Source: an uncultured Adlercreutzia sp. | Lineage (GTDB): Bacteria; Actinomycetota; Coriobacteriia; Coriobacteriales; Eggerthellaceae | Direction of reading: 5' to 3' | DNA: 64,000 nt | Assembly (NCBI RefSeq): GCF_958431955.1 | Contig: NZ_CAUASN010000001.1 | Span: 1 to 64,000, forward strand | Shown: positions 8,568-16,934 of the stretch, piece after piece | Layout of the letters: the number at the start of each line of letters is the position of its first letter | Numbering within the stretch: the first letter of the stretch is position 1 | Made by a program: the position numbers and the translations under genes | The notes under the pieces: generated by a model | Seen by the model: only the letters and a program-made list of their open reading frames with translations | Databases searched by the model: none | What the model was told of the DNA's origin: nothing

Positions 8568-9068
8568 CTAGCCGCGGTGAGCGTGGGCTATCAGGTCGGC
8601 CATCTCGGCGGCGGTCTTCGTGGCGATATTGGCCTGGGCGGCAAGCTTCTTGTCATGAGTGACCAGGTAACGCGCCTTGCAGAGCTCGCAGGCGGCAAGC
8701 ACCGAGCCGTCTTCGTAGTCGGAGGTAGTGTCACGATAGTGGCGCGCAAGCCACGCTGTTCTATCGTCCATGGGAATGGAGATGGACAACTCCGTCATAT
8801 GATCGACGCAGCTCCAGGCATAGTTGTTGATCCCCCGCGCCGTGGCGGCGTCAACCGTACCGCCGCTTTCACGCACGAGCTGCTTCATGCTTTTTTCAAT
8901 CGTATAGAATACCAAGTTGACCGCATCGGCCGGAGTGCCCAGATTGGCGCTGAACTTTTCCGCAACCTGAATAAAGCGAGCTGCCTCTTCATGAAACGTC
9001 CGCTCATGAAGATAAAAGTCGAGCCACACATTCTTGTCTACGACAATAGCGTTCTCCCCGGTAATCAC
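8568..9068 (-). CDS. PIN-domain toxin ribonuclease
   Basis: 166 residues with the acidic residues of a PIN nuclease in order: VDKNVWLD (Asp11), a central helix with Glu58, TSDYEDG (Asp117 and Asp120) and VTHDKKL (Asp139). PIN toxins are Mg-dependent RNases that cleave tRNA, rRNA or mRNA. The start overlaps the antitoxin stop by 4 bases, the usual antitoxin-first operon. The target RNA cannot be predicted. Confidence 0.85.
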   Translation of the reverse strand: MITGENAIVVDKNVWLDFYLHERTFHEEAARFIQVAEKFSANLGTPADAVNLVFYTIEKSMKQLVRESGGTVDAATARGINNYAWSCVDHMTELSISIPMDDRTAWLARHYRDTTSDYEDGSVLAACELCKARYLVTHDKKLAAQANIATKTAAEMADLIAHAHRG

Positions 9069-9430
9069 TTGAGCCCCCGTTCCGCCATTCGCTCCATCTG
9101 GGCGTCGTAATACAGATCATCGAGCTCTTCGTCAGTGAATATACGGCTCGTAGCTCCTGCGGGAATGCCCATGGCTTCTCGCTGGGCTTGAAGCGAATCG
9201 AGGAAATCTAAAACCGCCTGGGACCGCTTCTCCCCCTCGTCTTCCGGAGAGATCCCCTCAGGCTTGATGAGCGCCGTGAGAACTCGCTCGGATTCGTCGT
9301 CGTAGCGGGCAGCGCATTCGTAGAGCCGCCGCATGGCACGCGATGGCGTGATGCCGAGACGAGCAAACCGCTCGTCCCCGCGCCGCTTTAACTCGGCATC
9401 GATCCGGAAGTTCATTTGGGCGTTCGGCAT
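9065..9430 (-). CDS. RelB/DinJ-type antitoxin
   Basis: A 121-residue protein starting MPNAQMNFRIDAELK, a ribbon-helix-helix DNA-binding N-terminus as in RelB/DinJ antitoxins. The acidic C-terminal half is suited to binding the toxin. I chose the ATG at 9430 because AAGGAG stands 5 bases before it; an upstream in-frame ATG at 9445 overlaps this ribosome site. It is first in an operon with the PIN toxin and probably represses it through the palindrome at 9447-9464. It is longer than DinJ (about 86 residues). Confidence 0.85.
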   Translation of the reverse strand: MPNAQMNFRIDAELKRRGDERFARLGITPSRAMRRLYECAARYDDESERVLTALIKPEGISPEDEGEKRSQAVLDFLDSLQAQREAMGIPAGATSRIFTDEELDDLYYDAQMERMAERGLK

Positions 9431-9446
9431 AGCAGCTCCTTCCATA

Positions 9447-9464
9447 ATGCTAGCAGTATAGCAT
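9447..9464 (-). promoter_or_regulatory. Palindromic operator and -10 of the toxin-antitoxin operon
   Basis: ATGCTA and TAGCAT (6-bp arms, 6-base spacer) surround AGTATA, which on the minus strand is the -10 hexamer TATACT. It lies 17 bases upstream of the antitoxin start. Overlap of a palindrome with the -10 is what autoregulation by a ribbon-helix-helix antitoxin requires. Confidence 0.6.
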
Positions 9465-9488
9465 ATTTGGAGTGGTGGCGAACGTAGC

Positions 9489-9522
9489 GGCGCGCGAGCC
9501 GGGGAGGAGGGGCTCGCGCGCC
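9489..9522. terminator. Strong hairpin between antitoxin and flavoprotein genes
   Basis: Perfect 12-bp stem GGCGCGCGAGCC / GGCTCGCGCGCC with a 10-base loop, just past the stop of the minus-strand flavoprotein gene. There is no T-run, so it is either a weak terminator or an mRNA 3'-end stabiliser. Confidence 0.5.
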
Positions 9523-9544
9523 AAGGGGGAGGGTGTAAGCGAAA

Positions 9545-11116
9545 CTACGCGCCAGTCACGTATTCGTGGGCGGTCTTGGCCGCCGTGCGGGCGCTGTTCA
9601 CGCCGTGGCAGGTCATGGAGCCGTTGATGTCGATGCCGTACATGTTGTTGTACAGCATGCCGCCATCGGCGCCCACGGCGAACAGGTTCGGGAACGCCTG
9701 GTCGCGACCGGGCTTCTTCACGCGGAACTGACGGTCGGTCTTCACGCCGCCGGAGTAGAGGCCCTCGAGCGCGCCGCGAATGAGGCCGCAGTAGAACGGA
9801 GGGTTCTCGATGGGCATGAGGTACTGGGCGTCCTTGCCGTAATCCTCGTCCACGCCCTTGGCCACCATGTCGTTGTACTGCTTTACCTGGGATAGGAACA
9901 GTTCCTTCTCCACGCCCATCACCTCGACGAGCTCCTCCAGGCTGTCGGCCTTGTAGGCATCATCGCCGTTGGCCACCATCTCGTCCCAAAGCTGAGCGCA
10001 TTCCTCGTCGCCGTCCATCATCGTTTCCAGGATCTTCGCGTCGTAGATGGCCCAGCAGGTGCCGCCGGCCAGACGCACCGGAACGTTCTGCAGCTCGAAG
10101 TTATGCGTGTAGGTGGAGCAGGCCTCGTCGGAGAAGCGCTCGCCGTGGATGTCGACCCACAGGCTCGGGCCTCCCCAGCACAGCTTGTCCCAGATGGGGC
10201 CCCACGGGCCGGCCGAGCCGATGATGTTGGTGCACCCGAACGCCGGGGCGCCGTGCTCGATGCCGCCGGCCTTGATCATCATGGAAACGCCGTCGCCGTA
10301 GTGGCCCGGAGTGCCGATGATGCGGATGTCGGACAGGTCGATGCCGAGTTTCGCCATGCGATCCTCGTCCTCGCCGAAGCCGCCGGTGCCCACGATGACC
10401 GCCTTCGCGTTGATCTTGATGGTGTCCCCGTAGGTATCGGTGGCGTACATGCCGGCCACCGTGCCGTCCTCACCCAAGATGATCTCGCGGGCGCGGGTGT
10501 TCAAGCGCAGGTTGACGCCATACTCCGCCAGCTTCTTCTTCATGAAGGGGAAATACCCGATGCCTGCCGCACCGCCCTTGTACACGTAGTCGAAGCTGAA
10601 CTCGGCGCGGTAACGGCCTTCCTTGTACATGGCCAGGTACGCCGGATCCAGGTCCTCGACGGCCTCGTACTGCACGCCGCAGTCGATGAGCCACTGCACG
10701 TTCTCGGCCGCGTGGCTGATCATGTCGCGGATAAACTGCTGATTCACCGTGTATGACTGGGCGTCGGCCTCGTAGCGCACCATCTCGCCGAGCGTGGCCT
10801 CCCCCGAATTGGGATGCAGCCCGTAGGCGTTGGTGCACTCCACGCCGGTCCCATTGCCGCCGAGAGCCGACTGTCCCTCGATGAGCAGCACTTTGTCGCC
10901 GAGCTCGCCGGCCTGCACGGCCGACGCGACACCGGAGAATCCGCCGCCGACAACGAGCACGTCGCAGGAGATCTCCTCAGTCACCTGGCTGGCCCAATCT
11001 TCCTCTTCCTCCTCGGCTGCCAGGGCGCGCTCGGGGGCAGCCACGCCCGCCAGTGCCATCGCCGCGCCGGCCATACCGGCTCCGAACAGGAAGTTCCTTC
11101 TCGTCAATTCTGCCAT
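9545..11116 (-). CDS. Tat-exported FAD-dependent fumarate-reductase-family flavoprotein
   Basis: 523 residues. The N-terminus has a twin-arginine signal (TRRNFLFGAGMAGAAMALAG), so the folded protein is exported with its cofactor. The FAD-binding site follows (DVLVVGGGFSGVASA, then GGNGTGVECTN). GERFSDE and the C-terminal NLFAVGADGGMLYNNMYG are typical of the fumarate reductase/urocanate reductase flavoprotein superfamily. There is no fused haem or FMN domain, so electrons must come from a separate partner not visible here. Eggerthellaceae carry many such reductases with diverse substrates, so the acceptor is unknown. The start ATG at 11116 follows AGAGGTGCC. A lipoprotein and a membrane LuxR regulator lie directly upstream on the same strand. 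Confidence 0.9.
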   Translation of the reverse strand: MAELTRRNFLFGAGMAGAAMALAGVAAPERALAAEEEEEDWASQVTEEISCDVLVVGGGFSGVASAVQAGELGDKVLLIEGQSALGGNGTGVECTNAYGLHPNSGEATLGEMVRYEADAQSYTVNQQFIRDMISHAAENVQWLIDCGVQYEAVEDLDPAYLAMYKEGRYRAEFSFDYVYKGGAAGIGYFPFMKKKLAEYGVNLRLNTRAREIILGEDGTVAGMYATDTYGDTIKINAKAVIVGTGGFGEDEDRMAKLGIDLSDIRIIGTPGHYGDGVSMMIKAGGIEHGAPAFGCTNIIGSAGPWGPIWDKLCWGGPSLWVDIHGERFSDEACSTYTHNFELQNVPVRLAGGTCWAIYDAKILETMMDGDEECAQLWDEMVANGDDAYKADSLEELVEVMGVEKELFLSQVKQYNDMVAKGVDEDYGKDAQYLMPIENPPFYCGLIRGALEGLYSGGVKTDRQFRVKKPGRDQAFPNLFAVGADGGMLYNNMYGIDINGSMTCHGVNSARTAAKTAHEYVTGA

Positions 11117-11244
11117 GATAGGCACCTCTTTTCGATTGAAGCGTTTGCTTGAACAGATGGGGCTCGACGCCCCGTGAAGCCGGCGCACGCTATCGCCACG
11201 GGCAATACGGGCGCCAAGCCTGCCGGGCATTCCAACCCAAGCGG

Positions 11245-11694
11245 CTACTTGAAGTCGCCGTCGGCGTAGGTGATGGCCTGCCCGTCGACAACCGCCTCCA
11301 GGGAATCGATGCGATACATGTTGTCGGTCACGTTCTCGTGGGTCGCCGCGATCTCGGCGCCGGCGAACTCGGTGATGGTCACCTGCATGGTGATGCTCTC
11401 GATGTCGAAGCCGGTCAGCTCCTCGAGCGAAGCCAGGTAATCGGCGAACCGGGCATCGTCGCTCGAAATGGTCAGCGGGCTCTCGTCGGCTGTCACGTCC
11501 CAATCGACGAGCGTCATCTCGTTGGTGGCCGTTTTCACGAGCGTCTTGGTGGTCATGGTCGCCGGATCGGTGCTCGCCATGGACGTGCCGCCCTCCGAGG
11601 CCCCCGCGCACCCCGCCAGCGTGCCGGCGGACAAGGCCGCAACCAGCGCCAGCGTGCTCAGCAGAGCCGTTTTCCTACCTGTTAGTCCTCTCAT
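11245..11694 (-). CDS. Small exported lipoprotein of unknown function
   Basis: 149 residues with a lipoprotein signal: positive start, hydrophobic core, lipobox LAGC with Cys29. The mature part is Thr- and Asp-rich with no recognised domain. The ATG at 11694 is preceded by AAGGAGGAAGG; open sequence upstream is not needed. It precedes the Tat flavoprotein by 128 bases on the same strand, so it may be an accessory subunit or a membrane tether for that reductase. This is inference from position. Confidence 0.75.
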   Translation of the reverse strand: MRGLTGRKTALLSTLALVAALSAGTLAGCAGASEGGTSMASTDPATMTTKTLVKTATNEMTLVDWDVTADESPLTISSDDARFADYLASLEELTGFDIESITMQVTITEFAGAEIAATHENVTDNMYRIDSLEAVVDGQAITYADGDFK

Positions 11695-11837
11695 GATGGT
11701 CCTTCCTCCTTGGTCTGCCATCCCCTCCGTTTGGCTCATGCGAGCATGGGTGGCACTGTTATTGAACGCCAAGAAGGCTGAGAGGATTTCGCCCTCAACG
11801 GGTGTTTTTCGCCATAATCACCCGATTGTGATGAGGT

Positions 11838-13352
11838 TTACCGTCCGCTCGGAGAGACCGCAGCGGAGCTGTCGGCCGTATGCACCAGATCGAGAAGCTC
11901 TTGACGGTCGTGCACGTCGAGCTTCGTATAGATATGCCGAATGTGAGTCTTCACCGTATTGGCCGAGATGCACAGGTGATCGGCAATGTACGGACCGCTG
12001 CGGCCGGCTACAAGCAGAGCGAGCACATCTACTTCGCGCGTCGAGAGGAAGTAGCGGCCCGCAATCGCATCGAGCGCTGCCGGCAGAGCCGTGCTGGAGG
12101 TATCGGGCTCCCCGGGCAAGGGAAGCGATGCGCTCTGGCCATCTGCTCCGGGCCCCTCGGCAGCTTCATCATCTGCAGCGAATCCGTAGTCGTTGCCGCC
12201 CAAATTCTCCACCACACCGCGATCGCGCAGCAGCAAATACATGACCAGGAGCATAACGACAACGCCCAAGCCGGCGTTCGCCACCGCGACGACTTGGGGA
12301 GTGCCGCTCCAGGGAATGAACGTTCCCAGCAGAATTCCCAGCTGATCCACCGCCTGCACCATGCACACGGTGCGCAACACGGGAGCGCCGCTGCCGTGAT
12401 TCATCCCCACGATAAGTGCCCAGATGAGAAGATCGAAGCAGACGTAGCCGGCAAGGAACAGCAGCTGCATCGCGGGCAACGCCACCGCCGCGCTCACGAT
12501 AAGGCTCACGGCCATAATGAGCAAAGCGGCGCTGAAGATAGACTGCGGCCGCCACGAATAGCGCACATACCCCACGAGAACCGCAGCGCTCACCACCGCG
12601 CGCACCACCAACCCGCTATAGGCGTCGAAGGGACCGTTGCCCGTCACCTCGATAGTCTGGGCGTTCACCATGCCGAAAGCCGCCGTAACTGCCAGCACGA
12701 CGAGCAGAAAGGTGCGGTTTACTCCCCAAGGGCGCGCAGAGGGCCGTCGCGGAAGGGATCCGACGGGACGCAGCACGCCGGCGAGCGAGGTACGGTTGGC
12801 CGCCCGGGCCAGATACACGCTGAAGCAGAGGGCCGAGAGCAGGGGCAGCATCGCGATGAGCACGATGGACGCCTCCGGCAGCAGAAACACCGCCAGCAAA
12901 ATGATCACGATGTTCATGGGCAGCGCAGCGGCGATATGGATGAGGGCGTTCGTCGTTCCCTGGCAGGTGGCCACCGCGCCCACCACGGCGATGCCGACGC
13001 CCTCGAACACGCCCACGACAATACCGGCGGCAATCAACGCCGACGGAGAGGACGCAACAGCGCCCGCGAACAACAGCAGCGTGCCGCCCGTTCCCGTCAC
13101 GAATGCGAGAGCCGCGAAGCCGCGCACGCTCACCAGCGTCTGGCGTAGCCGAGCGTTCACCGCCGCGACGCCCAGCACCACGACGCTCGTCGCAAACGAC
13201 ACGACCATGGGCTCCATGGGCATTTCGGCACCAGCAGCCCAGAAGACCGCGGGGCCAAACACAACCACGTCGAGCCACGACCAGAAAAACGACGACACCA
13301 GCAACGCCGCCGGGGAAATGTTCCCGACGAACCGATTCAATAGCTGTTCCAC
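11838..13352 (-). CDS. LuxR-type regulator with multi-pass membrane N-terminus
   Basis: 504 residues. Residues 1 to about 390 are a chain of roughly 12 hydrophobic segments resembling a major-facilitator-like fold. A variable linker follows, and the last 65 residues are a LuxR/GerE helix-turn-helix (LSTREVDVLALLVAGRS, then ISANTVKTHIRHIYTKL). This architecture is widespread in Eggerthellaceae, typically next to reductase genes, and is thought to sense a ligand at the membrane. The start is a GTG at 13352 with GGGGAGG 5 bases before it. It lies upstream of the lipoprotein and flavoprotein genes on the same strand, so these are its likely targets. Confidence 0.9.
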   Translation of the reverse strand: MEQLLNRFVGNISPAALLVSSFFWSWLDVVVFGPAVFWAAGAEMPMEPMVVSFATSVVVLGVAAVNARLRQTLVSVRGFAALAFVTGTGGTLLLFAGAVASSPSALIAAGIVVGVFEGVGIAVVGAVATCQGTTNALIHIAAALPMNIVIILLAVFLLPEASIVLIAMLPLLSALCFSVYLARAANRTSLAGVLRPVGSLPRRPSARPWGVNRTFLLVVLAVTAAFGMVNAQTIEVTGNGPFDAYSGLVVRAVVSAAVLVGYVRYSWRPQSIFSAALLIMAVSLIVSAAVALPAMQLLFLAGYVCFDLLIWALIVGMNHGSGAPVLRTVCMVQAVDQLGILLGTFIPWSGTPQVVAVANAGLGVVVMLLVMYLLLRDRGVVENLGGNDYGFAADDEAAEGPGADGQSASLPLPGEPDTSSTALPAALDAIAGRYFLSTREVDVLALLVAGRSGPYIADHLCISANTVKTHIRHIYTKLDVHDRQELLDLVHTADSSAAVSPSGR

Positions 13353-13391
13353 AAGCCCTCCCCTTGCAGCAGTCCCCTTGAGCTCGCGTCC

Positions 13392-14333
13392 CTAGTCGCG
13401 TTCGCCCGGTTGGCGGACGGAGATCTCCTGGGACTTCACCGACACGCGGGAGTTCGGGGGCACCGAGAAGGTGACGAAGGTGGAACCCGCGATGACCGAA
13501 CCCTCGCCGATGACGGTCTCGCCGCCGAGCACGCTGGCATTGGAGTAGATGGTCACGTTGTCCTCGATGGTGGGATGCCGCTTCACGCCGGCCAGACGTT
13601 GGCCGCCGCGGGTGGAAAGCGCGCCCAAGGTGACGCCCTGGTACAGCTTCACATGCTCGCCGATGACGCAGGTCTCGCCGATGACCACACCCGTGCCGTG
13701 GTCGATGAAGAAGTAGTCGCCGATGGTCGCGCCGGCGCCGATGTCGATGCCGGTGGAGGAATGGGCGATCTCGGTCATCACACGCGGGATGATGGGCACG
13801 CCCAGCTCGAACAGCACGTGCGCGATGCGGTACACGTAGATGGCGTACAGACCCGGGTAGGTGAAGATGACCTCCTCCTTGGAGCCGGCCGCCGGGTCGC
13901 CGTCGTAGAGCGCCTGCACGTCGGTGAGCAGCGTGCGCTGAACCTCGGGCAGGGCGTCGAAGAACTTCGTGCAGATGTCGGCCGTCTGCTGGCAGATGGT
14001 GTCGGAGGTGCAGCCGCCGCACAGGTGGTTGCCGCTGCCGATGAGGTCGTCGCGCTCGTCGGAGGTGTAGGTGAGCGCCAAAATCAGCTGCTGGCGCAGC
14101 ACGCTTTCGATGTCGATGAGCGTCTGGCCGATGAAGTAGCTGGGGCTCGTGGAGGGCGAGAGCATCTCGGGCCCGAAATAGCCTGGGAACAGCACGCGGC
14201 GCAGCTCGGTGATGAGCCCCTTGATGGCCGTGCGGCTGGGGAATCGGCGCCCCGGTTTCGTGAAGAATATCTCGTCAGCTTCGTAGTTCTTCTCGATAGC
14301 GGCGACGATGCGCTCCAGATTGTCTCCGAACAT
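13392..14333 (-). CDS. cysE: Serine O-acetyltransferase
   Basis: 313 residues. It makes O-acetylserine from serine and acetyl-CoA, the first step of cysteine synthesis. The N-terminal half is helical. The C-terminal half shows left-handed beta-helix hexapeptides with the catalytic signature IDIGAGATIGDYFFIDHGTG and VVIGETCVIGEHVKLYQGVTLG. The form is long, like the EpsC/SAT type found in anaerobes, and longer than E. coli CysE (273). The ATG at 14333 follows GAGGAGG. No cysK is adjacent. Confidence 0.93.
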   Translation of the reverse strand: MFGDNLERIVAAIEKNYEADEIFFTKPGRRFPSRTAIKGLITELRRVLFPGYFGPEMLSPSTSPSYFIGQTLIDIESVLRQQLILALTYTSDERDDLIGSGNHLCGGCTSDTICQQTADICTKFFDALPEVQRTLLTDVQALYDGDPAAGSKEEVIFTYPGLYAIYVYRIAHVLFELGVPIIPRVMTEIAHSSTGIDIGAGATIGDYFFIDHGTGVVIGETCVIGEHVKLYQGVTLGALSTRGGQRLAGVKRHPTIEDNVTIYSNASVLGGETVIGEGSVIAGSTFVTFSVPPNSRVSVKSQEISVRQPGERD

Positions 14334-14368
14334 GGGGCCTCCTCACGGGTCGGCGATGAGTTTTGCCC

Positions 14369-14377
14369 AGTGTACCA
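14369..14377 (-). promoter_or_regulatory. Extended -10 promoter element of cysE
   Basis: On the minus strand the sequence reads TGGTACACT, an extended -10 (TGn plus TACACT) about 36 bases before the cysE start codon. A convincing -35 was not seen, which is common for extended -10 promoters. Confidence 0.45.
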
Positions 14378-14531
14378 GTTCGGCCACAGTTTCCCGTGCG
14401 GGCATCGGCAACGTAAACGAAACAGCTACTATCGAGGTGGAGATACTAGATGCCCGAACGACGCCGAACCGCACCTCTGAGCACCTGGGTCTTTCACCCA
14501 TGGAAGCCGGCCTCGTGGCTTCCCGAACGCA

Positions 14532-14575
14532 AGCAGCCCCGTTGCCCTCGCTCGCCGGGGCTGCTGGCTTTTCCG
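14532..14575 (+). terminator. Terminator-like hairpin between cysE and MFS gene
   Basis: Stem AGCAGCCCCG / CGGGGCTGCT with a GC-rich loop, followed on the plus strand by GGCTTTTCC. On the minus strand it directly follows the stop of the MFS-CBS gene, so it could serve that gene, although the T-run is better in the plus direction. Confidence 0.5.
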
Positions 14576-14582
14576 CGCGGCC

Positions 14583-16628
14583 CTAGCCCTCGCGGCCCTC
14601 GGAGCGCACGCCCCGCTGCGGCTCGGCGGGATGCGCCGTCGGCATCGCGGCGCGGCGCTCTGCACATTCCTTCTCGCAATCGCATTCCACCACGGCCTCC
14701 ATCTGGCCGCTCGGCTCATCATCGCAGAACACGGCGCGATTCGGATGCTCGGACAGATACGCGGCCATGGAGTACTGCGTGATGTCGCTGCGGTTGATGA
14801 CGCCCACGATGTGGCCATCCTCTAGCACCGGCACCTTCTTCAGGTGGTTCTCGGCCAGCACGCGGCACACGTTGGTCAAATCGGCATGCACGCTCACGCA
14901 GATGGGGTTGCCCGCGCCGATCTCGCTGGCGCGCATCTGCATGACCTTCGCCAGCTTCTCGGCATAACCCTCGTCGTCCATAACGGTACGGTTGATCAGC
15001 ACAATGGGATCGGTGAACGAGTTGCTGCGCGGGCTCAGCCGCTTCAGGATGTCGCCGTCGGAGATGAAGCCCACCGGCTCGCCCGACTCGTCCACGATGG
15101 GCGCCGCCGAGATGTTCTTCTCCACGAACAGACGCATGGCCTCTTCCACCGTAGCCTCCCGACTCAGCGAGTACACGTCGGTCTTCATGATGGACGTCAG
15201 CAGCGACTTGCGGGTGCCTTCCTCGTCCACCGCGGCTTCCTCGCCGGGCTTGTCCTTCACGAGCGCGACAGTCATGACCAGGCCGATCAGGCACAGCGCC
15301 GTGCACACGAGGAAGGCGGCGTTGATGCCCAGCATGGTGCCCTCGGTAGCGCCGAGCCCCGGCGAGGCGATGTTCTGCACCTGGGTGCTCACGGCGATGA
15401 TGATGGCGGTGCCGAGCGAGCCCGCCACCTGGCGCAGGGTGTTGTTCACCGAGGTGCCGTGGTTCATCACCTTGTTGTCCAGGGCGTTCATGCCCCAGGT
15501 GGTGATGGGCATGTTCACGAGCGTCATGGAGAACATGCGGACGGTGTACACCACGGTGATGTACACGATGCTCGTCGCGGTGTTAAGCAGCGCGAAGGCG
15601 AAGGTGGTCAGCGTCAGCAGGGTCATGCCCACGATGGCCATGCGGCGCGGGCCGTGGCGGTCGAACCACTTGCCGGCGATGGGGTTCATCACGCCCATGA
15701 GAATGGCGCCAGGCATGAGTACCAAACCCGACACCGTGGCCGACAGGCCGTGCAGCGACTGGATGTAGATGGGCATGAGGATGCCCGCGGCCAGAAGCGC
15801 GCCCTGCACGAGCATGCCGATGATGGTGCCCACGAGGAAGCGACGGTTCTTCAGCACATCGACGCGCAGCATGGGATGAGGCAGCCGCGTCTGGCGGATG
15901 AAGAACCATACCACGCCCACGATGCCCACCGCGGTGGTGAGCATCGGCACCAGGGTGAAGCCCGCCGAGCCCAGAGCCGAGAAGCCGTAGAGCATAAGCC
16001 CGAAGCCCAGGGTGGAAAGAACAAGCGAAAGCGGGTCGAGCACCGAGTCGCCCTTGTTCTCCGGCACCTTATCGTCCACGAGGAACAGCGACGCCGCGAT
16101 GATGACGAGCGCCAGCCCGAAGATGATGTAGAACAGGATGTGCCAGTCGGCCTGGTCGATCACGAAGCCCGCCACCGTGGGGCCGATGGCCGGCGCGAAG
16201 GCGATAACGAGGCCGAAGATGCCCATAGCCGAGCCGCGGCGATCGACGGGGAACACCAGCATGAGCACCGTCATGGTCACCGGCATGAGGATGCCGGCGC
16301 CGGCGGCCTGCACGAGACGGCCGCCCAGCAGCACGGGGAAGTTCAGGCCGACAGCCGCGAGCAGCGTGCCCAGGGCGAACATGCCCATGGAGAACACGAA
16401 CAGCTTGCGCGTGGAGAAGCGGTCCTGCAGAAACGCCGTAATGGGAATCATGATGGCGTTCACCAAGGTGAAGCCGGTGGTCAGCCACTGGGCGGTGGAC
16501 TGGTCGACGGACATCTCCTCCATAATGGAGGGCAGAGCCGGCGTAACCAGGGTCTGGTTCAACACGGTCACGAACGCGCCGAACACCAGCACGGCCAGCA
16601 TCATCCATTGCTTGCGGGTCAATTTCAT
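14583..16628 (-). CDS. MFS drug-efflux-type transporter fused to tandem CBS domains
   Basis: 681 residues. Residues 1 to about 470 are a 14-segment DHA2/EmrB-type major facilitator, starting MKLTRKQWMMLAVLVFGAF, with a VTPALPSIMEEM motif in the first loop. Residues about 500-555 and 590-645 are two CBS domains (DVYSLSREATVEEAMRLF, then PVLEDGHIVGVINRSDI), which in other proteins bind adenine nucleotides and gate activity. A C-terminal tail carries a Cys cluster, ECDCEKEC. I chose the ATG at 16628 because GAGG lies 8 bases upstream; a GTG nine bases earlier overlaps that spacer. The fusion suggests transport controlled by nucleotide or energy state, which is inference. Confidence 0.9.
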   Translation of the reverse strand: MKLTRKQWMMLAVLVFGAFVTVLNQTLVTPALPSIMEEMSVDQSTAQWLTTGFTLVNAIMIPITAFLQDRFSTRKLFVFSMGMFALGTLLAAVGLNFPVLLGGRLVQAAGAGILMPVTMTVLMLVFPVDRRGSAMGIFGLVIAFAPAIGPTVAGFVIDQADWHILFYIIFGLALVIIAASLFLVDDKVPENKGDSVLDPLSLVLSTLGFGLMLYGFSALGSAGFTLVPMLTTAVGIVGVVWFFIRQTRLPHPMLRVDVLKNRRFLVGTIIGMLVQGALLAAGILMPIYIQSLHGLSATVSGLVLMPGAILMGVMNPIAGKWFDRHGPRRMAIVGMTLLTLTTFAFALLNTATSIVYITVVYTVRMFSMTLVNMPITTWGMNALDNKVMNHGTSVNNTLRQVAGSLGTAIIIAVSTQVQNIASPGLGATEGTMLGINAAFLVCTALCLIGLVMTVALVKDKPGEEAAVDEEGTRKSLLTSIMKTDVYSLSREATVEEAMRLFVEKNISAAPIVDESGEPVGFISDGDILKRLSPRSNSFTDPIVLINRTVMDDEGYAEKLAKVMQMRASEIGAGNPICVSVHADLTNVCRVLAENHLKKVPVLEDGHIVGVINRSDITQYSMAAYLSEHPNRAVFCDDEPSGQMEAVVECDCEKECAERRAAMPTAHPAEPQRGVRSEGREG

Positions 16629-16934
16629 ACACAACACCTCATCTGCTTGGGCGACCTTCTCCCCGTGCGGCCGCCGCGCTCTTCCTATGCTCGATGGAAA
16701 CTGGACTACTCTACCACCGCCCCTCCTTTGCCGACCCGCTTATCGGCCAAACCGTCGGCTTCCTGTAGGAACGGCTTTGCGGCCCCGGCGCCGGCCGCTG
16801 CTCGTAATAATCTGATGCCAGTTTCCCTACCTGCGGGAGTACGGCGCGGAAATCGCCTAGGATATATGTCACCTATTCCTACTGAGACGGAAGCGACCGC
16901 GGTACGGCCGCTTCGCGAAAGGGTGTTTGAAGCT
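16629..16934. other. Divergent intergenic region
   Basis: About 300 bases between the MFS-CBS gene (minus) and the CNNM-type gene (plus). A TAGGAT at 16858-16863 could be the -10 of the plus-strand gene, placing its mRNA start near 16870 and thus favouring the start codon at 16935 over an in-frame ATG at 16866. Another A+T-rich -10 candidate, TAATAAT, lies at about 16805. Nothing else was recognised. Confidence 0.4.

Noticed and set aside
14844..16934. In-frame upstream extension of the CNNM protein (His/Arg/Gly-rich)
   Set aside because: The extension is antisense to the MFS-CBS gene, of biased composition, and the family fold starts at 16935.
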